Positions 6,778 through 13,203 are shown, counted from the first letter of the stretch. The stretch is DNA of 14,379 nucleotides from Rubrobacteraceae bacterium (GCA_029240775.1 JARDZQ010000062.1:1-14379); one strand, 5' to 3'. Made by a program: numbers and translations. The notes: generated from the letters alone by a model not told the origin.

Positions 6778-7752
6778 CTACACCGCCTCGGTCACGGGCA
6801 CGGAGCCCAGGATCTCTCGCACGATCTCGCCCGCCGCCGTGCCCGCGTCGCCGGAGCCGCCGGTGGGGATGATCCTGTGCGTCAGGACGCTCATGGCCAT
6901 CGCCTTGACGTCGTCGGGAGTGCAGTAGGAGCGGCCGCTCGCGGCGGCGCGCGCCCTGGAGGCGGCCCGGAGCATCCGGCTCGCGCGCGGGGAGGCCCCG
7001 AGGTACACGTCGCCGTGCTCGCGCGTCGCCGAGGTTACGGAGACCACGTACCTCAAGACCGCCTCGCTAGTGTGGATCTTCTCTACCAGGAGGCGCATCT
7101 CCTCGAACTCCTCGAGGCCAACCACGGGCTCGAGCTCGGCTGCCGGGTCCCTGCTGAGCTTCAAGAGGTCCATCTCGGACTCCTCGTCCGGGTAGCCGAG
7201 GTCCATCTTGACCATGAAGCGGTCGAGCTCCGCGTGCGGCAGCGGGTAGGTGCCCTCGTGCTCTATGGGGTTCTGGGTCGCCACCACGCCGAAGGGGCGT
7301 GGCAGCCGCCGCGTCTGGCCGTCCACCGTCACGGAGCCCTCCTCCATCGCCTCGAGCAGCGCGCTCTGCGTCTTGGGGCTGGCGCGGTTGATCTCATCTG
7401 CAAGCACGACGTTCGCAAACACAGGCCCCGCCCAGAACTCGAAGGCCCTCTCGCCCTGGTTGTAGACGTTGAGGCCGGTCACGTCCGCCGGTAGCAGGTC
7501 CGGGGTAAACTGGATGCGCCGGAACTCCCCGCCTATGGAGCGGGCGAGTGACTTGGCGAGCAACGTCTTCCCCACCCCGGGCACGTCCTCGATGAGCACG
7601 TGCCCCCCGGCCAGCATGGCCACGACCGCCAGAAGGACCCCGTCGCGCTTGCCCGAGACGGCGCGCTCGACGTTGCTGGCGATGCGTCCTACCCGCCCCG
7701 CGAAACCGTTGTAGTCCAAAGATGCCTGCCCGTAGCTAGATGACGATGACAA
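6778..7752 (-). CDS. MoxR family AAA+ ATPase
   Basis: A 324-residue MoxR ATPase. Walker A is at residues 56-63 (DVPGVGKT), Walker B at 115-120 (VVLADE) followed by INRASPKTQSALLEAMEE, sensor 1 at ATQNP (158-162), and the LDRF motif at 176-179. The C-terminal lid includes SPRASRMLRAARARA-like sequence. MoxR proteins act as chaperone-like ATPases that mature or activate partner complexes; the DUF58 and transglutaminase genes directly downstream are the expected partners. The start is uncertain: TTG at 7752 gives a Ser-rich, probably unconserved N-terminus and overlaps the heptamer repeat, whereas TTG at 7719, with a weak CAGG site, starts at LDYNGFAGRVGR, where family similarity begins. Membership in the family is clear. 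Confidence 0.9.
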   Translation of the reverse strand: MSSSSSYGQASLDYNGFAGRVGRIASNVERAVSGKRDGVLLAVVAMLAGGHVLIEDVPGVGKTLLAKSLARSIGGEFRRIQFTPDLLPADVTGLNVYNQGERAFEFWAGPVFANVVLADEINRASPKTQSALLEAMEEGSVTVDGQTRRLPRPFGVVATQNPIEHEGTYPLPHAELDRFMVKMDLGYPDEESEMDLLKLSRDPAAELEPVVGLEEFEEMRLLVEKIHTSEAVLRYVVSVTSATREHGDVYLGASPRASRMLRAASRARAAASGRSYCTPDDVKAMAMSVLTHRIIPTGGSGDAGTAAGEIVREILGSVPVTEAV

Positions 7753-7786
7753 TAGCTGATAGCTGAGTGCTGAATGCTGACGGCTA
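7752..7786. repeat. Five degenerate tandem heptamers (ANNGCTG)
   Basis: The stretch divides exactly into ATAGCTG, ATAGCTG, AGTGCTG, AATGCTG and ACGGCTA, a 7-bp tandem repeat with consensus ANNGCTG. It fills the gap between the HNH stop codon (7784) and the longer MoxR start (7752), and is visibly richer in A/T than the flanking genes. Short heptamer arrays of this kind are known between genes in some bacteria (for example the STRR repeats of cyanobacteria). Any function here is unknown. Confidence 0.6.
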
Positions 7787-8323
7787 GGAAGCCGCCAGGC
7801 TTCCCTCTCCGTAGAACTGCTCGACGTAGCGGCGCTGGATCTCGTTGAGGCCGCGCGAGTACCAGACCATCACGACGTACTCCTTGGGCGTGCTCTTGGG
7901 GTACATGCCGCACTCCATCGGGAGCCGGTTGCCCTTGCGCGCGTTGCACTTGGTGCAGGCGGTGACCACGTTGTCCCACGCGTTCGTTCCCCCGCGCGAG
8001 ATCGGCTTGACGTGGTCGCGCGTGAGGCGGTCGCGGCGGCCCAGGTCGTCGCGGTGCTTGCCGCAGTACTGGCACTTGTAGTTGTCGCGGGCGAAGAGGA
8101 TCGCGTTCGTCACGTGGCGTCTGAGGCGACGCGGGATCTCGACGTACTTGATGAGCCGGATGACGAGCGGATAGGGGTACTCGGCCCTCTCGGACCGGAA
8201 CTTTCGCTCCAGGTTGGCCTCGACGATCTCGGCCTTCTCGGAGACGACGAGGACGATAGCCCTCTTGACCCCTACCAGGGCCACGGGCTCAAAGCTGGCG
8301 TTAAGCGTCAGGCATCGTGCCAC
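7784..8323 (-). CDS. Stand-alone HNH endonuclease family protein
   Basis: This 179-residue protein has a C-terminal HNH module. A zinc knuckle is formed by C84-x2-C87 (CQYCGK) and C123-x2-C126 (CTKC), flanking the catalytic LTRDHVKPISRGGTNAWDNVV segment with D103-H104 and N118, then N127-x2-K130. The N-terminus (MARCLTLNASFEPVALVGVKRA) is a domain common in actinobacterial HNH proteins that act neither with introns nor with obvious restriction genes; their role is not established. GTG at 8323 has no Shine-Dalgarno but has TAGAAT six bases upstream, suggesting a leaderless mRNA. The MoxR operon follows after a heptamer repeat and may be read through from here. A Pho-box-like element lies about 60 bases upstream of the start. 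Confidence 0.88.
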   Translation of the reverse strand: MARCLTLNASFEPVALVGVKRAIVLVVSEKAEIVEANLERKFRSERAEYPYPLVIRLIKYVEIPRRLRRHVTNAILFARDNYKCQYCGKHRDDLGRRDRLTRDHVKPISRGGTNAWDNVVTACTKCNARKGNRLPMECGMYPKSTPKEYVVMVWYSRGLNEIQRRYVEQFYGEGSLAAS

Positions 8324-8329
8324 GGCGAA

Positions 8330-8335
8330 ATTCTA
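8330..8335 (-). promoter_or_regulatory. -10 element of the HNH gene, leaderless spacing
   Basis: TAGAAT on the minus strand (five of six consensus bases) ends six bases before the GTG at 8323. This matches the TANNNT-N6-RTG layout of leaderless actinobacterial genes, and no Shine-Dalgarno exists in the gap. A TTTACA lies 15 bases upstream, somewhat too close for an ideal -35. Confidence 0.5.
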
Positions 8336-8361
8336 ACATAACGGAATGCTTGTAAAGGGTG

Positions 8362-8383
8362 AAACCGCATACTTTGGCGGTTT
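8362..8383 (-). terminator. Hairpin between the duplicated-motif gene and the HNH gene
   Basis: AAACCGC and GCGGTTT form a perfect 7-bp stem with an 8-base loop. It lies between the end of the gene at 8425 and the HNH promoter, so it could end the ferritin transcript. There is no long T run after it on either strand, and its edge overlaps the Pho-box-like element, so a regulatory role is equally possible. Confidence 0.3.
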
Positions 8384-8399
8384 AACGCAGGTTTTACGC
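8381..8399 (+). promoter_or_regulatory. Pho-box-like direct repeat upstream of the HNH gene
   Basis: On the plus strand TTTAACGC-AGG-TTTTACGC forms two 8-bp units, 7 of 8 identical, with an 11-bp period. This is the spacing bound by OmpR/PhoB-type regulators. The same element, 15 of 16 unit bases identical, occurs at 11640-11658 before the response regulator gene. Here it lies about 45 bases upstream of the HNH -10 element. Binding is inferred only. Confidence 0.45.
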
Positions 8400-8424
8400 C
8401 CGGAGACCCGCCGACCCCCAACGG

Positions 8425-8886
8425 TTAGTTGCGTCCGAAGTACTCTTCCCGCGGCCTCCAGGAGAGCCCCAGACGCGGCGCGGGGGCGGAGTCGGCGAGC
8501 TGCTGCCGCGCCCTGGTCATAAGGCTCGCGATCTCCTCGAACTCCTCGGGTGAGAACCAGAGGGTGAGATCCCCCTGATGCAGCGTGACCTGACCCATGG
8601 AACAGCGGACCACCCGGGCGCGAACGCCCTGCGCCAGCTCACCGTAGCGTGCAGGACTGCGTACCGCCTCCGCGAGCACCGCGGCGAGGTCCAGGAACTC
8701 CGCGAGAGACATCCTGAGCCCCAGAGACCCCCACAGGACGCTCACCACCCCGTCCGCTCCGCGTACCACCCTGCGGCGCACGCTGTACGCCGCCAGCACC
8801 GCAGCTTCCAACCTGGGCTCCTCAGCCAACGACCCCCACCGTTCCGTCTCTATTGAGAACCATTCGCAGCAGCGATCATACTTCAT
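8425..8886 (-). CDS. Uncharacterised protein with an internally duplicated beta-beta-alpha motif
   Basis: I do not recognise this 153-residue protein. It contains two copies of a roughly 30-residue motif. One starts GVVSVLWGSLGLRMSLAEF (about residues 47-76) and the other GQVTLHQGDLTLWFSPEEF (about 98-128). Each reads as two short strands followed by a helix (LDLAAVLAEAVR and EEIASLMTRARQ), so a pseudo-symmetric small domain is likely. The N-terminus has a Cys pair (C6, C7). There is no signal peptide or membrane segment. The start is uncertain: ATG at 8886 is used here, while TTG at 8904 would add six residues; neither has a well-spaced ribosome-binding site. It lies 53 bases downstream of the ferritin stop on the same strand, so cotranscription and a link to iron storage are possible. 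Confidence 0.7.
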   Translation of the reverse strand: MKYDRCCEWFSIETERWGSLAEEPRLEAAVLAAYSVRRRVVRGADGVVSVLWGSLGLRMSLAEFLDLAAVLAEAVRSPARYGELAQGVRARVVRCSMGQVTLHQGDLTLWFSPEEFEEIASLMTRARQQLADSAPAPRLGLSWRPREEYFGRN

Positions 8887-8939
8887 GCGGGGAGCACGGT
8901 TCAAGCCCTCTGTGGCCTACGGTCCTTTCGCGAACCGCT

Positions 8940-9446
8940 CTAGCGCTTGCCCAGCTCGCCGTCCAGCAGTAGCAGGGCGGCGCTATCCTCGCCGGCCATC
9001 CTGAGGCGATCGACGATCTCGGTTGCGGACTTCTCCTCCTCGACCTGTTCGGTGACGAACCAGTTAAGCATGACCTGCGCCGGGAGATCTCCCTCCCGCA
9101 CGGCGAGCTCGTAGAGGCTGTTGATGCGGCCGGTGATCTCCTTCTCGTGTTCGAGGGCCTGCTCGAAGGTGTCGAGCGGGGAGCGGAAGGCGTAGGGTGG
9201 CGCCTCTATGGCCTGAAGCTCGGCGTGCTCGCCGCGGTCCAGGAGGAAGTCGAAGAACTTTATCGCGTGCTCCAGCTCCTCCCTGCTCTGTCGGCGCATC
9301 CAGTGGGCGAAGCCGGTGAGGTTGGCCACCTCGAAGGAGCCAGCCATCGAGAGGTACAGGTAGGCGGAGTAGAGCTCGTGCTTGATCTGCTCCCCCATCG
9401 CGTCCCTGACCGCGCCTTTCATCGGCGTCTGCGCGCTCTCGCTCAT
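8940..9446 (-). CDS. Ferritin (FtnA-type, non-heme iron storage)
   Basis: This 168-residue four-helix protein stores iron by oxidising Fe(II) at a dinuclear site and mineralising it inside a 24-subunit shell. Ferroxidase residues align with E. coli FtnA: E24 (KHELYSAYLY), E57 and H60 (REELEHA), E101 (HEKEI), and Q134 and E137 (EQVEEEK). No heme-ligand methionine of bacterioferritins stands out, so ferritin proper is preferred. The ATG at 9446 is preceded by AGAGGAG four bases upstream, which decides it over a TTG at 9485 that falls inside the promoter. A promoter with TAATAT lies just upstream, and an unknown small gene follows on the same strand. I saw no clear Fur or IdeR box in the short leader. 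Confidence 0.93.
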   Translation of the reverse strand: MSESAQTPMKGAVRDAMGEQIKHELYSAYLYLSMAGSFEVANLTGFAHWMRRQSREELEHAIKFFDFLLDRGEHAELQAIEAPPYAFRSPLDTFEQALEHEKEITGRINSLYELAVREGDLPAQVMLNWFVTEQVEEEKSATEIVDRLRMAGEDSAALLLLDGELGKR

Positions 9447-9485
9447 GCTGCTCCTCTCTGGTTGGCACCAAATCTTTCGTGCCAT

Positions 9486-9491
9486 ATATTA
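9486..9491 (-). promoter_or_regulatory. -10 element of the ferritin gene
   Basis: TAATAT on the minus strand lies in an A/T-rich patch 40 bases upstream of the ferritin ATG; transcription would start near 9479. No convincing -35 is seen 16-18 bases further up, which suggests a weak or activator-dependent promoter. Confidence 0.45.
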
Positions 9492-9512
9492 CCAGGTGGA
9501 GTGTCTGGTCTC

Positions 9513-9529
9513 CTAGGGTTGTGCCCTAG
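9513..9529. other. Small hairpin over the stop codon of the DUF1611 gene
   Basis: CTAGGG-TTGTG-CCCTAG is a perfect 6-bp inverted repeat with a 5-base loop that includes the TAG stop of the DUF1611 gene. It has no T run, so it is a weak terminator at best. It lies just upstream of the ferritin promoter and could instead be a dyad operator. Confidence 0.25.
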
Positions 9530-10562
9530 TTGGCCGGGTCTTCGGGGCTTCCAGCACGGCCTCGAGAATCGGGCCCGAAGACCCCCGGAAAGGGTCTGCG
9601 GCCGGCAGCCCCGTCTCGTCGGCGACTGCTGCCATGAACTCCCTGGCCCCGGCGTCGTCCAGGCCCCTCGTGTTGGCGCTCACGGCGACCACCGGCGCGG
9701 GCTTGACGAGTGATGCGACCTCCTCGTAGAGGCGAGCGGCGCGCGCGACGGCAGGGCGTGGGACGCCGGCGAAGACCTCTTCGTCCTGGGGAGCCACGCA
9801 AAGGATTAGGCAGTCCGGACAAGAGCCGTGCAGTAGGCCGAGCGTTACACCCGAGTAGGCCGGGTGGCCAAGGGAGCCCTGGCCTTCGACCAGGATCAGG
9901 TCCGCCCCCCTGTCGGCCGCCTCGAGCACGAGCTGCTCCGAAGCGCCGGCGATAAAGTCCGCGACCACGGCGTCGACGCAGACGCCCCAGCCGGCGATGA
10001 TGATGCCCGTCTGCCCCGTGGCGACGAACTCGGACCTTACACCCGCCTCTCTCGCCGCCCGCTCTATCTCGAGCGTTGCGGTCATCTTGCCTATGGCGGA
10101 GTCCGTCCCGACCGTGAGCGCGACCTTTGGCTGGACTCCAAACCCTTCACCGGAGAAGAGGGGTAGGTCCCGTGGCGGCTCGCGCACGTCCCAGACCTTC
10201 CCACCGGGAAACTCCGGGGCGAAGCGCTGGTGCAAGCCGCTCACGATCTCGAGTCCCGCGTCTGCCGCCTGGCGTAGCGTCTGCATCCACTCCTCGGGCA
10301 ACCGCCCACCGGCCGGGGCGAGCCCGACCAGGACGGAGGTCGGGGAGGGCGCCTCCTCCAGAGAGCCGACTATCGGGGCGTCGCGCTCGAGCTCGGGCAT
10401 GACATCGAGTACGCTGCGGCCCGCGAGCGTCGAGTCGATCACGGCTACGACCTCGTCTTTGCCGTAACGGATGAGGCCGTGGGCTGTCTTGGCGTGGCGG
10501 TTGGTGAACCAGCCTTCGGCCAGGATCGCGTACCGGCGCTCAGGGACTTCGGCCGGTATCAC
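9513..10562 (-). CDS. DUF1611 family protein, DgcN-like
   Basis: This 349-residue DUF1611 protein has an N-terminal Rossmann-like part (residues 8-125, including LAEGWFTNRHAKTAHGLIRY) and a C-terminal P-loop domain with GTDSAIGKMT (152-161), VATGQTGI and ILVEGQGSLGHPAYSGVTLGLLHG. DgcN, a member of this family, N-acetylates D-glutamate in a catabolic route described in marine bacteria and haloarchaea, where it is paired with the enolase-superfamily racemase DgcA. Here GTG at 10562 overlaps the stop of just such an enolase-superfamily gene (GTGA, 4 bases), which supports the same pairing. The activity is inferred from family and neighbourhood. An alternative is a general role in D-amino-acid or murein-peptide metabolism. 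Confidence 0.8.
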   Translation of the reverse strand: MIPAEVPERRYAILAEGWFTNRHAKTAHGLIRYGKDEVVAVIDSTLAGRSVLDVMPELERDAPIVGSLEEAPSPTSVLVGLAPAGGRLPEEWMQTLRQAADAGLEIVSGLHQRFAPEFPGGKVWDVREPPRDLPLFSGEGFGVQPKVALTVGTDSAIGKMTATLEIERAAREAGVRSEFVATGQTGIIIAGWGVCVDAVVADFIAGASEQLVLEAADRGADLILVEGQGSLGHPAYSGVTLGLLHGSCPDCLILCVAPQDEEVFAGVPRPAVARAARLYEEVASLVKPAPVVAVSANTRGLDDAGAREFMAAVADETGLPAADPFRGSSGPILEAVLEAPKTRPTRAQP

Positions 10563-11554
10563 CGCGGCCGCACCCCGAGGCCCGGTTCGTCGGAGAAGAT
10601 GAGGCGTCCCTCCTCATAGCCTATGCCTTCGAAGGGGTCGTCGGCGAGGAGCATCGCACCGTCGAGGTCCACGAGGTCCACGAGGCCGGAGATGTGGGCC
10701 GCAGCGGAGATCCCGAGCGAGGTCTCGACCATGCACCCGAGCATCACGATCATCCCCAATGCGCGGGCTGTGTGGATCATGGCCAGCGCTCCCCGTACCC
10801 CGCCGCACTTGGCGAGTTTGACGTTCACCCCGCTCACACAACCGGCTAAGCCGGGCACGTCGCCCGCGACTATGGCGCTCTCGTCGGCGACGACCGGCAC
10901 GGGGTGGGCGGCCTCGGTCGTTCTTCGTAGCGCCTCGGGCCCTGCGGAGGCCGGGACGGGCTGCTCTATCACACGCACCCCGAGGCTCTTTAGCTCCGTC
11001 GCCACATCCGGAGCCTCCTCGGGCGAGAAGGCCTCGTTCGCGTCCACCCAGAGCTCTGCCTCCGAAAAGGCGGCCACCGCCCGCACCGTCTCGACGTCCC
11101 TCCATCCCCCCACCTTCATCTTGAGGATCGGGAAGGAAGAGAGCCTCTTCGCCTCCTCGACGGTGGTCTCCGGCTCCGCTATCGCTAGAGTGTAGGCGCT
11201 CGTGGGCTCGGGACGGGCGAGGCCTAGGAGCCTGTAGAGGGGGACGCCGAGCCTCCTGGCGGCGAGGTCGTGGAGCGCGGCGTCGAGGGCGGCGCGCGCG
11301 GTCGGGGGCAGATGTTCGTTCTTCGCGAGGGCACCCTCGATGTCCCAGGGGTCCGGGATCTCCACGCCCTCCAGCGCCGCCGCCACCCCTCCTGCGCTCT
11401 GGCCGTAGTAGCGGGTTGGGGCGGCCTCGCCGCGGCCCACGACGCCCCTCTCCTCCAGCTCGAGGATCACACGCTCGAAGGCGTCGGCGGAGCTGCGGGC
11501 GATGGCGAAGGTGCGCTCGGTGAGCACCGTCACGATCCGGACCCTCGTCTCCAA
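10559..11554 (-). CDS. Enolase-superfamily dipeptide epimerase / DgcA-like racemase
   Basis: This 331-residue protein has the MLE/AEE layout: a capping domain, then a (beta/alpha) barrel. Catalytic lysines are K145 and K147 (KMKVG) and K246 (NVKLAKCGG). The metal ligands are D171 (WVDANEA), E197 (IEQPV) and D224 (VVADES). A D-x-D motif (D296, D298), used by L-Ala-D/L-Glu epimerases to bind the peptide ammonium group, is present, as is the YTLAI strand. It therefore fits a dipeptide epimerase acting on murein peptides. Coupling to a DUF1611 gene suggests the alternative of an N-acetyl-glutamate racemase (DgcA). TTG at 11554 is chosen because GGAGGGG precedes it and because the -10 at 11588-11593 would start the mRNA near 11581, downstream of the first base of the longer GTG frame (11584). 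Confidence 0.88.
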   Translation of the reverse strand: METRVRIVTVLTERTFAIARSSADAFERVILELEERGVVGRGEAAPTRYYGQSAGGVAAALEGVEIPDPWDIEGALAKNEHLPPTARAALDAALHDLAARRLGVPLYRLLGLARPEPTSAYTLAIAEPETTVEEAKRLSSFPILKMKVGGWRDVETVRAVAAFSEAELWVDANEAFSPEEAPDVATELKSLGVRVIEQPVPASAGPEALRRTTEAAHPVPVVADESAIVAGDVPGLAGCVSGVNVKLAKCGGVRGALAMIHTARALGMIVMLGCMVETSLGISAAAHISGLVDLVDLDGAMLLADDPFEGIGYEEGRLIFSDEPGLGVRPR

Positions 11555-11587
11555 GTGCTCCCCTCCAGAGAGATCTCCGACCACCGC

Positions 11588-11593
11588 ATTGTA
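11588..11593 (-). promoter_or_regulatory. -10 element of the epimerase/DUF1611 operon
   Basis: TACAAT on the minus strand (five of six consensus bases) would start transcription near 11581 and give a leader of roughly 27 bases to the TTG at 11554, with its GGAGGGG site inside. No good -35 is visible in the GC-rich sequence upstream. The location helps decide the start codon. Confidence 0.45.
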
Positions 11594-11639
11594 GCGGTAC
11601 CGAGCGCAGCCGTCCCGGCCGAGGGGGCCGCAGAGGCGC

Positions 11640-11658
11640 GTGTAAAAAGTGCGTTAAA
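11640..11658 (-). promoter_or_regulatory. Pho-box-like direct repeat upstream of the response regulator
   Basis: On the minus strand TTTAACGC-ACT-TTTTACAC forms two 8-bp units with an 11-bp period, nearly identical to the element at 8381-8399. It lies 26 bases upstream of the TATACT -10 of the response regulator and also upstream of the divergent epimerase operon. Regulators of the OmpR/PhoB class bind such repeats as tandem dimers, so autoregulation is a reasonable inference. Confidence 0.5.
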
Positions 11659-11684
11659 AGCATGAATTGGAGAGGCGCAGAACC

Positions 11685-11690
11685 TATACT
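11685..11690 (+). promoter_or_regulatory. -10 element of the response regulator/kinase operon
   Basis: TATACT (five of six consensus bases) stands out in an A/T-rich patch 39 bases before the TTG at 11730. There is no recognisable -35 at 16-18 bases upstream, as expected for an activator-dependent promoter, and the Pho-box-like repeat lies just beyond that position. Confidence 0.5.
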
Positions 11691-11729
11691 TCGGTTTGCT
11701 TCGGTCGGACGAGTCAGGAGAGGCTTACT

Positions 11730-12452
11730 TTGGATTTGAATGGTGCAGAGATCCTCATAGTCGAGGACGACGAGGTCATCACGAGCACCCTCGCCTACAA
11801 CCTCTCCCGCCACGGCTTCGGGGTGAAGTCGGCCACGACGGGTGTCGAGGCACTCAGGCTCGCCCGCAAGATGAGGCCGGACCTGATCCTGCTCGACGTC
11901 ATGCTACCCGGCGAGTCGGGTATAGAGGTCTGCGAGCGCATCCGCGAGCGCGATCAGGGCGTGATGATCGTGATGGTCACGGCCAGGGACGCCGAAGAGG
12001 ACAAGGTCCGCGGCTTCGAGGCCGGCGCCGACGACTACGTGACCAAGCCTTTCTCCATGAAGGAGCTGGTCGCCCGCATAAACGCGAACCTCAAGAGGAG
12101 CGAGACTGGCCAGCGGGGCAAGGTACTAGAGGCCGGCGATCTCCAGCTCGACACCAAGAACTACACCGCCCGCGTCGCAGGAGAGCCGCTGGACCTGCGC
12201 CTCAAGGAGTTCGAGCTCCTCGCGGCGCTAGCCTCCGCCCCCGGAGAGCTCAAGAGCCGGGACGAGCTGGCCAAGGAGGTCTGGGGGCACGCGGGCGTCG
12301 GCTCCTCACGCACCATAGACGTACACATACGCAGGATCCGGGCCGCCCTGGAGGAGAGGTCCTCCTACCAGTACATCCACACCGCCCGCGGCCTCGGCTA
12401 CCGCTTCGAGGCGAAGGACCGGGCCGGGCTGGGCGTCGGACCGTCAACGTAG
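11730..12452 (+). CDS. OmpR/PhoB family response regulator (RegX3/PhoP-like)
   Basis: This 240-residue DNA-binding regulator has a receiver domain with the acidic cluster E12-D13-D14 (LIVEDDE), phospho-acceptor D56 (LILLDVMLPG), T84 (MVTARD) and K106 (DYVTKPFS). A winged-helix DNA-binding domain follows from about residue 130, ending with SSRTIDVHIRRIRAALEE and the YIHTARGLGYRF hairpin. All phosphorylation residues are intact. The start is TTG at 11730, with GGAGAGG six bases upstream; the frame is open upstream to 11667, but that would run through the -10 element. The kinase gene follows after 4 bases, forming a two-gene operon. Similarity to RegX3/PhoP regulators and the Pho-box-like repeat in the promoter suggest phosphate control, which is inferred. 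Confidence 0.92.
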   Translation: MDLNGAEILIVEDDEVITSTLAYNLSRHGFGVKSATTGVEALRLARKMRPDLILLDVMLPGESGIEVCERIRERDQGVMIVMVTARDAEEDKVRGFEAGADDYVTKPFSMKELVARINANLKRSETGQRGKVLEAGDLQLDTKNYTARVAGEPLDLRLKEFELLAALASAPGELKSRDELAKEVWGHAGVGSSRTIDVHIRRIRAALEERSSYQYIHTARGLGYRFEAKDRAGLGVGPST

Positions 12453-12456
12453 AGCC

Positions 12457-13203
12457 ATGCTCAAAAAGCGCGAGGAGGCCGACCACGTCAGCCCCGACGA
12501 GTTGCGCCGGGTCAACAAGATCCGGCGCGACTTCGTCGCGAACGTCTCCCATGAGCTGAAGACCCCGGCGACGAGCCTGAGGCTCCTCGCGGAGAGCCTG
12601 GAAGAGACCATAGACGAGGACCCCGTCCAGGCCCGCCTCTTCGCGGCGCAGCTCAGAGCGGAGACCGAGAGGCTCTCGAACCTGATCACCGACCTCCTCG
12701 ACCTGACGCGCCTGGAGAGCGAAGAGAAGGTCGAGAACCCCCTTCCCGTAGACGTGCGCAGCGTCCTGATGACCGTGCTCGCGCGCATGAGAAGGGTCGC
12801 CCGCAAGAAGAATATTACCCTGCAGTGGAAGCGCTTCGGCAGGGCCACCCACTACACCGTCCGCGGGGACGAGACCCAGCTCACCTCGATGTTCACTAAC
12901 CTGGTGGACAATGCTGTGAAGTACACCCCGCCGGGTGGTCGGGTGGAGGTCACGGGCGGCCTGGAGGGCTCGGAGATAGTCATCCGGGTCTCCGATACTG
13001 GCATCGGCATCCCGGAGGGGAAGCTGCCGCGCATCTTCGAGCGCTTCTACCGCGTGGACAAGGCGCGCTCCAAGGTGACCGGCGGGACGGGCCTGGGGCT
13101 CTCCATCGTCAAGCACATAGCCGAGAACCACGGCGGCAGGGTAACCGTCGAGAGTACATCAGGCGAAGGCTCCACCTTCACCGTCTACCTGCCGCGTGGC
13201 TAG
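12457..13203 (+). CDS. Soluble, sensorless histidine kinase (SenX3/PhoR-like core)
   Basis: This 248-residue kinase consists only of the catalytic core. The HisKA dimerisation helix carries H32 in FVANVSHELKTP. The HATPase domain has the N box N148-LVD-N152, the G1 box DTGIGIP (180-186), an F box IFERFYR and the G2 box GGTGLGLS (209-216). The H-box region (RRDFVANVSHELKTPATSLRLLAES) resembles SenX3/PhoR kinases, but the family's usual membrane helices and PAS sensor domain are absent: only about 25 residues precede the histidine box. It should be able to phosphorylate the regulator encoded 4 bases upstream. ATG at 12457 has only a weak AGAG upstream, so translation probably depends on the preceding gene. 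The response regulator occupies the DNA just upstream in another frame, leaving no room for a lost sensor. Confidence 0.9.
   Translation: MLKKREEADHVSPDELRRVNKIRRDFVANVSHELKTPATSLRLLAESLEETIDEDPVQARLFAAQLRAETERLSNLITDLLDLTRLESEEKVENPLPVDVRSVLMTVLARMRRVARKKNITLQWKRFGRATHYTVRGDETQLTSMFTNLVDNAVKYTPPGGRVEVTGGLEGSEIVIRVSDTGIGIPEGKLPRIFERFYRVDKARSKVTGGTGLGLSIVKHIAENHGGRVTVESTSGEGSTFTVYLPRG

Noticed and set aside
9447..9485. Longer ferritin start (TTG at 9485)
   Set aside because: It would begin inside the A/T-rich promoter patch; the ATG at 9446 has a strong AGAGGAG and matches ferritin N-termini.
9513..9529. Hairpin at the DUF1611 stop as a genuine terminator
   Set aside because: Only six base pairs and no T run follow it, so I listed it as a hairpin and not as a terminator.
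11555..11584. Longer epimerase start (GTG at 11584)
   Set aside because: The TACAAT element predicts an mRNA start near 11581, inside that GTG, and the TTG at 11554 has the GGAGGGG site.
11667..11729. Longer response regulator start at 11667
   Set aside because: The extra 21 residues would cover the TATACT promoter element and are unlike any receiver N-terminus.
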